Below, one piece after another: positions 9,198 to 19,273 of a stretch of 64,000 nt of DNA (positions are counted from its first letter, which is position 1; each line of letters begins with the position of its first letter). This DNA comes from an uncultured Bacteroides sp. (GTDB lineage Bacteria > Bacteroidota > Bacteroidia > Bacteroidales > Bacteroidaceae), in assembly GCF_958445495.1 (NCBI RefSeq), contig NZ_CAUCSQ010000001.1, positions 124,001 to 188,000 on the forward strand, given 5' to 3'. Under the pieces are notes generated by a model that was given only the letters and a program-made list of their open reading frames with translations, was not told the origin of the DNA and did not search any database. Position numbers and translations under genes: made by a program.

Positions 9198-9420
9198 TCA
9201 AGCGGCTATCCGATTGTAGTAGTCAATCAATGAGGTATCACCGATTTCAGATGCTACCCACATTTCGTTTTTCGCCATAAGGTCAGTACGGATGTAGAGC
9301 TTTTCCTTGCGGATATTGGCAAGATATTCCACTAACCGTCTGTTGTGTACCCCACTGCTTCCGACGAGGCAGGGCTTCATATTGACCGATGTCTTCTATG
9401 CCATAAGTCCACTTGTCTTT
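9198..9420 (-). pseudogene. C-terminal gene remnant, family not recognised
   Basis: The minus strand from about 9420 reads KDKWTYGIEDIGQYEALPRR and then, after a frame change near 9370, RLVEYLANIRKEKLYIRTD and LMAKNEMWVASEIGDTSLID to YYNRIAA and a stop at 9198. The two pieces look like one coherent protein end broken by a frameshift. I cannot name the family. A 60-codon frame starting at 9380 exists, but the 5' portion is lost. Confidence 0.45.
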
Positions 9421-9567
9421 TAAGTTTCACATGGGGTTATCAGGGCTGCACCTTAATCGGTGGATGCAGGAAAAGGGTCACTTCGATGGCGTAAGGAAAT
9501 GTTTCATACATCCGGGCATGTCAAACCTTTCATACCTTTCACAGCGGAGGACAAGCCATCCCTCACA

Positions 9568-10506
9568 TCAAAACAAATAATCCCTTTCCACTGCCTGCCG
9601 ATAGGCTTCCACCAGTTCCTCCATCACCTCTCCTACAGACTGCCGGCGGGAGAGTATGGACGAGATTTGCCCTATCTCCAATTCGCCTTCCTCAAGATTC
9701 CCCTCAAAGATTCCCTTTTTGGCGCGGCCGCGGCCTAACAAAGCCTTCAACTCCTCGACAGAAGCACCGCTATCTTCCGCTTCTTCCACAGCCTCCCGGA
9801 AACTGTTCCTCACCAGGCGCGTGGGAGCCAGCTTCTTCAACAACAGCTTAGTATCCCCCTCTCCAAGACTCAGACAATACTCCTTGAACACCGGACTGGC
9901 CGAACTCTCATCAGTCAGTGCAAACCGCGTCCCAATCTGTACGCCTTCGGCTCCCAGCACCATGGCAGCCAGCATCCCTTCTCCCGTGCCGATGCCCCCG
10001 GCGGCAATCAGAGGCAATGTCGTCGCTTCACGCACGGCAGGAAGCAGGCACAAAGTAGTAGTCTCCTCACGCCCGTTATGTCCGCCGGCCTCAAACCCTT
10101 CCGCCACCACCGCATCTACTCCCGCCTCCTCGCACTTCATAGCAAAACGGGAAGAAGAAACAACATGCACTACAGTCAGCCCGCGTTCCTTTAGCCATCC
10201 GGTCCATGTTTTCGGGTTCCCGGCAGAAGTAAAGACAATCTTCACCCCTTCCTCCACCACTATATCCATGATTTCCTCTATTTGCGGATACATCAAAGGA
10301 ATATTCACGCCAAAAGGCAGGCCGGTGGCAGCACGGCATTTACGAATATGCTCGCGTAAAACATCCGGATGCATGGAACCGGCGCCAATCAGCCCCAACC
10401 CGCCTGCGTTACTTACCGCGGAAGCAAGCCGCCAACCGCTGCACCACACCATTCCGCCCTGAATAATGGGATACCGAATCCCCAAAAGAGAAGTAATCCT
10501 GTTCAT
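9568..10506 (-). CDS. NAD(P)H-dependent flavin oxidoreductase (nitronate monooxygenase/FabK-like)
   Basis: A 312-residue TIM-barrel protein. Visible signatures are YPIIQGGM at the N-terminus, VVAEGFEAGGHNG (FMN loop with the His seen in nitronate monooxygenases and FabK), and the phosphate-binding GGIGTGEGMLAAMVLGAEG followed by VQIGTRF. It could be an enoyl-ACP reductase II or a nitronate monooxygenase; sequence alone does not decide. It lies downstream of the TlpA pair on the same strand with an ~80-bp gap, so it may be expressed separately. Confidence 0.88.
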   Translation of the reverse strand: MNRITSLLGIRYPIIQGGMVWCSGWRLASAVSNAGGLGLIGAGSMHPDVLREHIRKCRAATGLPFGVNIPLMYPQIEEIMDIVVEEGVKIVFTSAGNPKTWTGWLKERGLTVVHVVSSSRFAMKCEEAGVDAVVAEGFEAGGHNGREETTTLCLLPAVREATTLPLIAAGGIGTGEGMLAAMVLGAEGVQIGTRFALTDESSASPVFKEYCLSLGEGDTKLLLKKLAPTRLVRNSFREAVEEAEDSGASVEELKALLGRGRAKKGIFEGNLEEGELEIGQISSILSRRQSVGEVMEELVEAYRQAVERDYLF

Positions 10507-10588
10507 AAACCAATCATTTATTTGTCAATGCACTAATAAAACTGTATATTATTATAAACAATTTCACCCGCCAAACTGTTCAACCGGT

Positions 10589-11737
10589 TTATTCGCCTAC
10601 AAACAACGAAGCAACCTTCTCCGCCAACTCCTCTCCTCTCAAATCCTTAGCCACAATTCTCCCTTCACGGTCGATAATATAAAATTTAGGAATAGCCAGC
10701 ACCTCATAAGCCTTGGCTACCGGACAACGCCCCATTCCCTTCAAAGAAGAAACCTGCAGCCATGGAAGCTGCTCTTTCCCTATCCCTTTCAACCAGGCTT
10801 CTTTCTTATGGTCCATCGAAATGCCGACCACCTCCAGTCCCCGCCCGTGGTATTTAGCATAAAGATTCTTAACGTTCGGCATCTCCCCCATACAAGGAGC
10901 ACACCAGGACGCCCAAAAATCAATCAAGACGATTTTGCCACGGAGGTCTTTCAAAGAAAGCGTCTTTCCGTCTGCCGTCGCCAATGTAAAGTCCGGCGCC
11001 GGAGCGCCCGGAGCCAATTTCTTCATCGAAACCAAACGCACATTGATTTCCTTTCCTTTAGCCGACGCTTTCACCGGTCCGGACAAATAGTTGAAGAAAT
11101 CGTCTATCTGCTCCGTCGTGCAAGGACGCAACATATTCAGCTCGATAAAATAAGGAGCCACATAACAATCGGCATAACGGACCTTGTAGTCAGCCAGCAA
11201 AGAATCCATTGACAATTCCAGCTTCCGGATAACATTCCTCAACGAATCCTTTTTATGCTCATCCGTTTCCTTCTCCAGAAAACTTTTCGCAAATCCCTCA
11301 CTGAAATTATTAGTAAACGACCGGACATAATACGAAAACATGGCATCCGCCGCCAACTGCTCCTTATTCCCCTTAACCAACCGAATCACCGTAGCCGGTT
11401 TCACCCGCCCCAGCACGGTTTCCGTCGTATCCTTCACCAATACCTCCACAGGAGAACCGTCAAAAAAGAGCATACGGGTCGCTCCGGTTTTCCCTTTTAC
11501 ATATAACGACCCGTATCCTGTCTGCGGCACAGTCCCCTTCAACGAGAAAGTCCCGTCAGAGGCAACCGCAACCGAATCCAGCGAAACAGTCTTCAACTCA
11601 CCGTCCTCGCAAAGTTGAAGTATCACCTGCCGGCCGGCTCCTTCACGCCATGTCCCCTTGACAGAATAAGGAACCTGAGCCGCCGCAATAGCGTACAGAC
11701 TCATCAAACAGACACCCAAAGTTATGATTCTCTTCAT
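10589..11737 (-). CDS. DUF4369-TlpA family thiol-disulfide oxidoreductase (1)
   Basis: Signal peptide MKRIITLGVCLMSLYAIAAA, then a DUF4369-like beta domain (about 25-120), a helical linker, and a C-terminal thioredoxin fold with FWASWCAPCMGEMPN as the CxxC site. Such proteins reduce or oxidise thiols in the periplasm and are often coded beside SusC/SusD pairs in Bacteroides. The ATG at 11737 follows a good Shine-Dalgarno (AGGAG) and begins the signal peptide. A second ATG at 11761 overlaps the stop of the preceding gene (ATGA), so translational coupling is possible. Confidence 0.88.
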   Translation of the reverse strand: MKRIITLGVCLMSLYAIAAAQVPYSVKGTWREGAGRQVILQLCEDGELKTVSLDSVAVASDGTFSLKGTVPQTGYGSLYVKGKTGATRMLFFDGSPVEVLVKDTTETVLGRVKPATVIRLVKGNKEQLAADAMFSYYVRSFTNNFSEGFAKSFLEKETDEHKKDSLRNVIRKLELSMDSLLADYKVRYADCYVAPYFIELNMLRPCTTEQIDDFFNYLSGPVKASAKGKEINVRLVSMKKLAPGAPAPDFTLATADGKTLSLKDLRGKIVLIDFWASWCAPCMGEMPNVKNLYAKYHGRGLEVVGISMDHKKEAWLKGIGKEQLPWLQVSSLKGMGRCPVAKAYEVLAIPKFYIIDREGRIVAKDLRGEELAEKVASLFVGE

Positions 11738-11757
11738 ATCTCCTATTTTATATCCCC

Positions 11758-12912
11758 TCATCTGTCCTTAAAAAGCTCATCCATTTTTTCCATCAACTTC
11801 TCGCCCCGCAAATCCTGCGCTATAATCTTTCCGGTCTCGTCGATAATATACATACGGGGGATTCCGGTCACGTTATACAGTTTAGTAACCGGGCATTTCC
11901 ACCCTTTCAAAGAAGAGATATGTTTCCAGTTCAACCCTTTTCTGGCAATCGCATTTTTCCAGTCGTCCAGCTTGTCGTCCAATGAAACGCCGAGAATCTC
12001 CAGTCCTTTAGAATGATACTTATCATATATTTTTTTCAGATTCGGCACTTCACGCAGGCAAGGGCCGCACCAGGAAGCCCAGAAATCGAGCAACACCACA
12101 TGTCCCCTCAAACTATACAAAGCCAAAGTTCCCCCTTCCGGAGTAGGCAACTCGATATTGGGAGCAATCCCTCCCACATTGGCGCGCGCCATCGCCTCCA
12201 CCCGAATCTTCAACGCTTTCCCGCGTTCCGAGTTCTTCACGCGGTCGGTCAGGTTATTATAGCACTGCTCCAATACGTCAAACGGCTTATGCTTGCCTAT
12301 ATACTCGTCAATAAAATAAGTCACCGCACAACTGTTCCGCGTAGAATCCAGAAAATTCATAATATCCTTATCAATAGACTCCCTCACCATTTTATAAATG
12401 TTCTGAATAGAGTCCACCTGATGTTTCATCTCAACTGAATCCTTTATATCCAGCGCTTTCTTTAAAGAGAACATCTCCCCCAATTGCATTATTCCGGACA
12501 TATAGACCAGCTCGTCCGCCCTCTCCAATACCTTATGTTCCCTGCTGCCGTCCACCAAAAGCAACATGCGCGTCCTCGCCTTCCCTTTCACCGTATCCGT
12601 CTTCTCGACCGCTTCCACCTTTATCGGCTCACCATCTACAAAGATTTTCTTCTTGCTTTTCAAACAAACGAGCTGCATCCGTTTCATTTCGGGAACCGAG
12701 CCTTCCAACAGAAAACATCCTCCCTTCACAACCGCCGAATCAACGGCAACCAAACTGTCCGAAGCGATATAATCATTCAAATAAACCGTCTTTCCTTCAC
12801 CGTTTTTCCAAGTCCCGTCAATCCGATAAGAGACCTGTGCACAAAGATCCGATTCTCCCAACGCTCCCAGGAGCAATGCTGCAATCAGCAATAATTTACT
12901 TTTCATATCCAT
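11758..12912 (-). CDS. DUF4369-TlpA family thiol-disulfide oxidoreductase (2)
   Basis: A paralogue of the gene downstream: signal peptide MDMKSKLLLIAALLLGALG, DUF4369-like N-terminal domain, helical middle, and thioredoxin domain with FWASWCGPCLREVPN (CxxC). The DLRGEKLMEKMDELF ending closely parallels the DLRGEELAEKVASLF ending of its neighbour, pointing to a local duplication. An internal ATG at 12906 is an alternative start. It is probably periplasmic and part of the SusC/SusD transcript. Confidence 0.87.
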   Translation of the reverse strand: MDMKSKLLLIAALLLGALGESDLCAQVSYRIDGTWKNGEGKTVYLNDYIASDSLVAVDSAVVKGGCFLLEGSVPEMKRMQLVCLKSKKKIFVDGEPIKVEAVEKTDTVKGKARTRMLLLVDGSREHKVLERADELVYMSGIMQLGEMFSLKKALDIKDSVEMKHQVDSIQNIYKMVRESIDKDIMNFLDSTRNSCAVTYFIDEYIGKHKPFDVLEQCYNNLTDRVKNSERGKALKIRVEAMARANVGGIAPNIELPTPEGGTLALYSLRGHVVLLDFWASWCGPCLREVPNLKKIYDKYHSKGLEILGVSLDDKLDDWKNAIARKGLNWKHISSLKGWKCPVTKLYNVTGIPRMYIIDETGKIIAQDLRGEKLMEKMDELFKDR

Positions 12913-12931
12913 ATTCTTTCAAGTTATACTA

Positions 12932-13882
12932 TCATTCGTTACCTATCAGGCTTTCCAATTCAAATCCCAGCGTATCGGCACAAAAGCCCTTTACGATTTC
13001 CTCTTTCTGCGCAAACACTTCGCTTTGCCCGTACACAGCCTCTTTCTCCTCTTCCGGACGATACATGGCAAAAGCGATGAAAAGAGACAAATCCTGCGCT
13101 TCCGTCATTGAAGCCGAATAATTAAGCTGCGTCAGTTCTCCGGTACTCGCATTCGCAGTACCTATCACAATCTGCTTGCATCTGACATATGAATCTTCCA
13201 GAAAACCGTAAGTCATCATCGTACGGTTGCTTCTCCAGGAAGCGGTCAGTTCATAACCGGCCGTATTTCCGGACTTTTGCGCCGCCACAATCTGCTTGAA
13301 CTCCTCAGGAGCCTCATAATCCTCCAACGCCCTTTCAAAGAAAATATTCGTCCACGTTTCATACAGCTTGATTTTCTCCTGCAACGGAAACGACTTTCCG
13401 GCAAAACCCAATACGATGAAATTAGTCACATTATAAGCCATCACCCCCCGTACCGGAGAATCCACCACTTCGGAACCGGCAGAAATGTCATACTGGTTTT
13501 TCAAAGAATCGACCAGCAACACGTTGGAAGGCAAACGTTCCAACAAGAATCCGGGCATCTTTTCCAACACCCCTTTCACCTCTTTCAGAAACTCAACCGT
13601 ATGCGCATGTTCACTCTCCGCAACCCGGACCACTTCAAAAGAATCGAACGTCTTATTCCAATCAAACTCAAAAAACACCTCTTCATAATCAGGAGTGAAA
13701 TTCACATGATAAGTATCATACAACTCTTTCCTCAGTTGTCCCAGCTCCGTATCGTCAAACGTGGGAGCCGGATATTCAAACCGCCAGTCATCATCAATGT
13801 CGTCAGACTTATCGCAACCCGCCAAGCAACAAACGCTCAGCATTCCACACAATAAATACAATATATATCCTTTCTGTTTCAT
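12932..13882 (-). CDS. Lipoprotein of the SusC/SusD locus, possible inactive metallohydrolase relative
   Basis: A 316-residue lipoprotein with the signal ending CCLAGCDKSDDIDDD, an acidic surface-export-like stretch after Cys. In position (just after SusD) and overall plan it resembles the 'substrate import-associated zinc metallohydrolase' lipoproteins that accompany SusC/SusD pairs, but no HExxH motif is present anywhere in the translation. If the relation is real, it is a non-catalytic binding version. It could equally be an unrelated surface lipoprotein. It lies 12 bp from susD and 19 bp from the TlpA gene. Confidence 0.7.
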   Translation of the reverse strand: MKQKGYILYLLCGMLSVCCLAGCDKSDDIDDDWRFEYPAPTFDDTELGQLRKELYDTYHVNFTPDYEEVFFEFDWNKTFDSFEVVRVAESEHAHTVEFLKEVKGVLEKMPGFLLERLPSNVLLVDSLKNQYDISAGSEVVDSPVRGVMAYNVTNFIVLGFAGKSFPLQEKIKLYETWTNIFFERALEDYEAPEEFKQIVAAQKSGNTAGYELTASWRSNRTMMTYGFLEDSYVRCKQIVIGTANASTGELTQLNYSASMTEAQDLSLFIAFAMYRPEEEKEAVYGQSEVFAQKEEIVKGFCADTLGFELESLIGNE

Positions 13883-13894
13883 AAACTCATCATT

Positions 13895-15499
13895 TTAAAG
13901 TGCTCCGGCCACCCGTGTCGGACGCTTATTTACAATACTGGTATCAAAATTACGTTCCAATTGCGGAATGCTCAATACATATCCCTCATCTCCCTGCTCC
14001 AACGTATATACAGTTCCGCCTATCCATTTATGCTTCAACTCCGGCTGAGTGGTACGCCGCAAATCCCACCAGCGATGGCATTCCTCAAAACACAGCTCAC
14101 GCCTGCGCTCGTCCCAGATAAACCGGACAAGCTCCTCCGCGGACGTAAAATCCGCCATCGTCAAATCCTGGTAACCGGCGATTCTTTTTCTGCGCAACTC
14201 GTTCAGATAATAAAGCGCCTTGTCCATATCCGGAGCTGCCTGGCGCGCATAAGCTTCGGCAAGGTTCAGATAAGCCTCAGCCGTCCGGAAAGCCTGTTGC
14301 AGCGTATTATTGCTGTCATATTCATCATATTTCACCACAGCGGAATTATATAAATACGACGGCATGGAAGAATACACCGCAAGAAGCATGTCCCGCCCGT
14401 ACTCATAATATACCGAATTAGGATAAAGCACACCCCAATAAAGCCCCAGGTTGAAGAAGAAACAATGCCTTCTGTCCGCCATATCATCCTGCGTCTTATT
14501 CAGCTCCGGCAAATAGCTCTCCAATAAAGTCCCTTCCCCGCCTTGAGGTTCGACTTGCGAGATTCTGAACCCGGTATCTTCAGACCAGAACATCATGCCC
14601 GCATACCTGGAATAATAATCCGTATTGTCCCTCTCGCAAAAATTCCACAAGATTTCCGGATTCGAATCATAATCAATGAATCCCACATTCTCGCTCGACC
14701 GGCTGTATTCAGGCTCCGCCAGCCATTTTGAAGAAATATCGTACAACTCCGGTTTCTGGCGCAACAACTCGCCGGCATACTGCGCGGACTCCTCGTATTT
14801 CTCCATATACAGCTTCACGCGGCTAGCCAGGAGCAAGGCCGCATATATATTCATCTCATGTTTGCTCACAGGCGCATAACCGTCCAGCAATTCGATGGCC
14901 TCTTCAATATCTTCCTCCACCTGCTCCCAGATTCTGCGCGAACTCTCCCTGGGATAAATCTCCGAACTCGGAGTCGGGTCCAGCCTTAAAGGCATGCACG
15001 CCTCATCCACGGAAGTGCTGTTATAAGGATAACCATACGAATTCACCAACAGAAAATAAGCATAAGCCCGCTGGAACAAAGACTGCCCCCTCAATATCCT
15101 TTTCTCGCTTTCCGTGCCTTCCGCCTCTTCCAATCCGTCCAGACAAGCGTTAGCTACGAGCACCTGGGAATAAAGCCAGGCATACATGCCGTCAGTGAAC
15201 GACTCGTTCTCAATCTCGCGCATCCAGCAATAAGCATAATTCATAATCTCAATCTGTCCATTAGTAGACAAACCGGCATCATAATCGATAAACTCAACAT
15301 CATCCGTCATATAATTCAAGAAATAGGTCTGGTCATTAAAATCCTTGAAATAACCCTCCCCCTGCAACAACTCCTTGTATTGCGCCACCGTAGTAGGGAT
15401 AATCAAATCCTGTGCAGACCTTTCCAGAAAATTCTCACATCCGCCCAGAGCCGAAGCGGCGCACAATATGAATGTTAATTTATACAGTATCTTTTTCAT
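13895..15499 (-). CDS. SusD/RagB family nutrient-binding outer-membrane lipoprotein
   Basis: Signal peptide MKKILYKLTFILCAASALGG then Cys (GCENFLERSAQD), a usual SusD lipobox. The N-terminal half is helical with TPR character (LRGQSLFQRAYAYFLLVNSY is the conserved SusD region), and the C-terminal part has YLNLAEAYARQ and the end motif FIWDERRRELCFEECHRWWD. It should cap the SusC barrel and bind the substrate at the cell surface. The frame extends to a TTG at 15505, but the ATG at 15499 is the natural start. Only 17 bp separate it from susC. Confidence 0.96.
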   Translation of the reverse strand: MKKILYKLTFILCAASALGGCENFLERSAQDLIIPTTVAQYKELLQGEGYFKDFNDQTYFLNYMTDDVEFIDYDAGLSTNGQIEIMNYAYCWMREIENESFTDGMYAWLYSQVLVANACLDGLEEAEGTESEKRILRGQSLFQRAYAYFLLVNSYGYPYNSTSVDEACMPLRLDPTPSSEIYPRESSRRIWEQVEEDIEEAIELLDGYAPVSKHEMNIYAALLLASRVKLYMEKYEESAQYAGELLRQKPELYDISSKWLAEPEYSRSSENVGFIDYDSNPEILWNFCERDNTDYYSRYAGMMFWSEDTGFRISQVEPQGGEGTLLESYLPELNKTQDDMADRRHCFFFNLGLYWGVLYPNSVYYEYGRDMLLAVYSSMPSYLYNSAVVKYDEYDSNNTLQQAFRTAEAYLNLAEAYARQAAPDMDKALYYLNELRRKRIAGYQDLTMADFTSAEELVRFIWDERRRELCFEECHRWWDLRRTTQPELKHKWIGGTVYTLEQGDEGYVLSIPQLERNFDTSIVNKRPTRVAGAL

Positions 15500-15516
15500 A
15501 TCCAATCTTAATAACT

Positions 15517-18500
15517 TTAGAAATTGATATTCACATTAAACGTGTATGTAGGTTGCGTCGGCACACTGGCAGTCCCGCTTTCCGGGTCGCGGCCGTTCCA
15601 CGCCTTATCCGCCCAGAAACAAAGATTAGTCCCGGACAAAGACAGTTGCATATCGCTGATGCCCACCCTTTTCAGACACGGCAGATGCAAATAATAGCTG
15701 AGACTGATGCTGGACAAACGCAAAATATCGGTCGGAGCCACACGTACCGTACTGTTGTTATACATAGTCAGGCCGGAGATTTCTTCCCGGTCGCGGTCAT
15801 ACTTCTCAAGAACCAACTTGCTATATTCATTATAATTATACATTTTCGGAATATTGGTATGAGCCTCATCCCCCGGTTTGTACCATCGGTCGGCATATTC
15901 CCGCGTCAGGTTCGTTATCGGCCGGAAAGCATTCGACTGCTCGCTGTCATAAAGTTGCGGCAAACGTCCCACCGCTCCCCATGAATAACTGAAAGTCGCC
16001 GACAAACGTAAATCCTTGTAACGCCCGCTCAATGTAAAACCTCCCGAATGCGGGGGAGTAGTCACTCCGGACTGCACCATCTCCACCTCGTCCGTATAAA
16101 GAGTATAATTCTTAACCGTTTTTCCCTCAGCCGTCACCGAAGTAGTCTTCCCGTCTTTCCCGTAAAACAGCGGATAACCGGTTTCCGGGTCCAGACCAGC
16201 AAACGGATACGAGAACAGGAGTCCCAAAGGTTCGCCCTCAATCATGGCATTTCCCGCAGCCATTTCGGAAAACGAATAAGTAACATCCGGATTAGCCTTT
16301 ATCAGTTTATTCTTTACATAAGAATAATTCAATATCACATTCGCTTCCCAGTCCTTGCTGCGGTAAGGCGTCAGCCGCAATCCCAAATCCACCCCGCTGT
16401 TGTTCATCTTGCCATAATTCACTTTCACGGAACTGGCTCCCACCGCCTGGGAAACCTTGGCAGCCATAATCATATCGACTCCCTTTTTCTTATAGACATC
16501 GACAGTTCCGTTAATCCAGTCATTAAACAACTGAAAGTCCAGCCCGAAATTGTAGGAAGTCGTCTTTTCCCAACGCAAGTCCGCATTCGGCAGATACTCG
16601 AAGAAAGACTCCTCCAACTGGGTAGTGCCGTTCAAAGCCCCCACCCGGATTACCAAGTCCGGAGAAGTGCTGGAATCCACATTTCCCTGCACCCCGTAAG
16701 AAGCCCTGAAAGCCAGATAATTTATCACATCCTGATTCTGCATGAATTTCTCATTGCTCAACGTATATTTGCCCGCCACAGACCAAACAGGAAGAAAGCG
16801 GTATTTCGGGTTACTGCCGAACTGGTTGGAACCGTCCATGCGGATATTGCCGCTGACCGTCAATTTGTCCTTGTATGAATAAATGAAATTGCCCAACCAG
16901 GATACGTAATTCTGGGTGTAACCGGTGGCAACGGGCGACGCCAGCAAGTCGCTTTTAAGATAAGCGTCCGTCTTCACCGGGTTAAACGTATTGCCGCGTT
17001 CCGGATACCATCCGGCATAATCGCCGGAAAGCCCTTCCGTCTTAATGGTACGTATCTCGGAAACTCCCATCAGGCCGACGGTGTGATGCTTGGCGAACGT
17101 CCGGTTGTAACGCAACGTATTTCTTAAAATAGCGGTTTCCACATTCGTGTTGTTCTGGGAATAAATTCCGCCGTAAGGCAACGGAGACAAAGACTCGTAT
17201 TCGGAACCCTTCTCCACATCCCCCTTCATGTAACCGCGGATATCGGCGACGTAAGTAGAACCCTCCTTCGCCCAGTCCGTCACCTTCCGCGTATTCTTCT
17301 CATAAGAGCCGAACAACTCGTAAGTCAAATCCGGAATCACCTTCCAATGAAAATCCAAAGAGCCCGTAAAAGACGAAAGGTCCGACTTCATGCCGGTATT
17401 CGCAATCTCATTCAGAATACTGTACCTCTTCGTGCTGGGCACACCGGTAATCGCCGTGCCGAACGTGCCTTCCGACGCATACCGGGTTTCATACATATAA
17501 GGCTCACCGTTGCTGCCATAGGCGGGAACCGTGCGCGAAGTATTATAAGCATACGAATTCGGATTCACCCCCGCCATAGTGCTATACCCTTCATTCTTTG
17601 TCGTATATGCGCAGATTGCCACTCCCAGGTATAATTTCTCAGGTTTCAGCCAGGAATTGATTTTCGAATTAAAATTATACCTCTTGGAATCCGAAGAGCG
17701 TCCCGTCGATTGGGTATCCGAATACCCCAAAGAACCGTAATACGTAGTCTGTTCCGTTCCCCCGCTCACCGTCAAAGTATGGTTGTGGCTGAACGAGTTG
17801 CGGAACAGCAACCCATACCAGTCCGTATTCCTCTCCGCCATATTCTGCACTTCCGACACAAACTGGCTGTAAGTAAGCCCCCCGTTCAGATAGTTAAGAT
17901 ATGCCCCTTCATATCCGAAATCATAGGGCACTTGTATGTAACGGTAACCGTTATCTATAATCTGCCGGGAGAGGTCGATGCGTTCCGCCGCATTCATCAA
18001 ATTCAAGTCCCCGTATCCGATGCGTTCGCTCACCGAGACAGAACCGCTATACCGAACCTGCGGCTTTCCAATCTTGCCCTTCTTGGTAGTCACCACAATC
18101 ACGCCGTTAGCGGCCTGCACACCGTACAACGCCGTTGCGGAAGCATCCTTCAAGACGGTAATGGATTCGATGTCCTGCGGGTTAACCCCGGCAATGGCAT
18201 TCCCCACCAGGTAAGCGGCATCGTCCCCGTTCAACTGCGAGTGGTCTACCGTGACATCTTCGGTCAGGATAATCCCGTCAAGCACCCACAACGGCGCCTT
18301 ATTCCCCAAAATGGAAGAAGTGCCGCGGATACGAATCTTGGGTGTCGCCGTCGGTTCGCCGCTTGTCTGCATCACTAAAAGCCCCGGCACATTTCCGCTG
18401 AGCATCTGGTCTACGGAAGGCAATCCCGGAGACATGATATCATCCATCTTCAACTGGGTAACCGCCCCGGTAGAACGCGCCTTCGAGATATTCTGGTAAC

Positions 18501-19107
18501 CGGTAATCACCACTTCGTCAATCGAGCTCAAATCATCCTGCATGATAAGCGGAGAAACCTTGATATTCGCCCCTTTCGACACCTGAATCTTTTCCTCCAC
18601 CGTTTTCATCCCAATATAAGAAGCCTGCAGGACATACTGCGAATTATCACATTTGACAAGCATGTGAAATTCCCCATTCTCATCCGTCACCACTCCTCTG
18701 GAAGTATCTTTGATACGCACCGTAGCCCCCGGAAGCGGATTCCGGCCGCCGTCCAGCACCCTGCCGTAGACAAAACACTGGTTTCTCTTTGCCCTGGCAA
18801 CAGACGACTGCGGGTCCAGATACACCGTAATGAACTGCCCGCGTTCCTTATATAAAAGCGGCGTACCCGCAAGGATTTGCTGCAAGGTTTCAATCACCGT
18901 CTTATTCTGCACGTTTGTGTTGACCTTATACGGCACCACGTCTTCATAACTAAAACTAATCTTCTGATCGCCCGCCTGAGCAATCCTTTTCAGGGCCGAA
19001 GGCATCGACTCATTCCGAAAATCCAATGAGATTCTTTTCTCTTGTGTAAATGAATATTGAATGCATAGCAATAACACCAGCACAAGTCCAATCTTCACTT
19101 TTTCCAT
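15517..19107 (-). CDS. SusC/RagA family TonB-linked outer-membrane transporter with STN domain
   Basis: A 1196-residue protein. After the signal peptide there is an STN (secretin/TonB N-terminal) domain at about 25-95 (MPSALKRIAQAGDQKISFSY...), a carboxypeptidase-regulatory-like domain (~110-195, VYGRVLDGGRNPLPGATV), a TonB plug (~215-345, with RIRGTSSILGNKAPLWVLDG) and a 22-strand barrel ending in FNVNINF. The STN domain marks a transducing transporter that signals to a FecR-type anti-sigma factor, and one is coded directly upstream. It imports an unidentified oligomeric nutrient together with SusD. No glycoside hydrolase or peptidase is linked, so the substrate stays open. Confidence 0.97.
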   Translation of the reverse strand: MEKVKIGLVLVLLLCIQYSFTQEKRISLDFRNESMPSALKRIAQAGDQKISFSYEDVVPYKVNTNVQNKTVIETLQQILAGTPLLYKERGQFITVYLDPQSSVARAKRNQCFVYGRVLDGGRNPLPGATVRIKDTSRGVVTDENGEFHMLVKCDNSQYVLQASYIGMKTVEEKIQVSKGANIKVSPLIMQDDLSSIDEVVITGYQNISKARSTGAVTQLKMDDIMSPGLPSVDQMLSGNVPGLLVMQTSGEPTATPKIRIRGTSSILGNKAPLWVLDGIILTEDVTVDHSQLNGDDAAYLVGNAIAGVNPQDIESITVLKDASATALYGVQAANGVIVVTTKKGKIGKPQVRYSGSVSVSERIGYGDLNLMNAAERIDLSRQIIDNGYRYIQVPYDFGYEGAYLNYLNGGLTYSQFVSEVQNMAERNTDWYGLLFRNSFSHNHTLTVSGGTEQTTYYGSLGYSDTQSTGRSSDSKRYNFNSKINSWLKPEKLYLGVAICAYTTKNEGYSTMAGVNPNSYAYNTSRTVPAYGSNGEPYMYETRYASEGTFGTAITGVPSTKRYSILNEIANTGMKSDLSSFTGSLDFHWKVIPDLTYELFGSYEKNTRKVTDWAKEGSTYVADIRGYMKGDVEKGSEYESLSPLPYGGIYSQNNTNVETAILRNTLRYNRTFAKHHTVGLMGVSEIRTIKTEGLSGDYAGWYPERGNTFNPVKTDAYLKSDLLASPVATGYTQNYVSWLGNFIYSYKDKLTVSGNIRMDGSNQFGSNPKYRFLPVWSVAGKYTLSNEKFMQNQDVINYLAFRASYGVQGNVDSSTSPDLVIRVGALNGTTQLEESFFEYLPNADLRWEKTTSYNFGLDFQLFNDWINGTVDVYKKKGVDMIMAAKVSQAVGASSVKVNYGKMNNSGVDLGLRLTPYRSKDWEANVILNYSYVKNKLIKANPDVTYSFSEMAAGNAMIEGEPLGLLFSYPFAGLDPETGYPLFYGKDGKTTSVTAEGKTVKNYTLYTDEVEMVQSGVTTPPHSGGFTLSGRYKDLRLSATFSYSWGAVGRLPQLYDSEQSNAFRPITNLTREYADRWYKPGDEAHTNIPKMYNYNEYSKLVLEKYDRDREEISGLTMYNNSTVRVAPTDILRLSSISLSYYLHLPCLKRVGISDMQLSLSGTNLCFWADKAWNGRDPESGTASVPTQPTYTFNVNINF

Positions 19108-19273
19108 AACTACCTTGATTTAACGATTTATACACTTTTTTCGACATCTTATATATACCTCGTTAACCGATACGGAATGGGTGACACAAAAAATGAGGAA
19201 AAGTTATTTTTTTCCTCATTTTCATATCAAAACGCACACTTTTGCCAAGTGTTTATTTATATACAGAAATATC

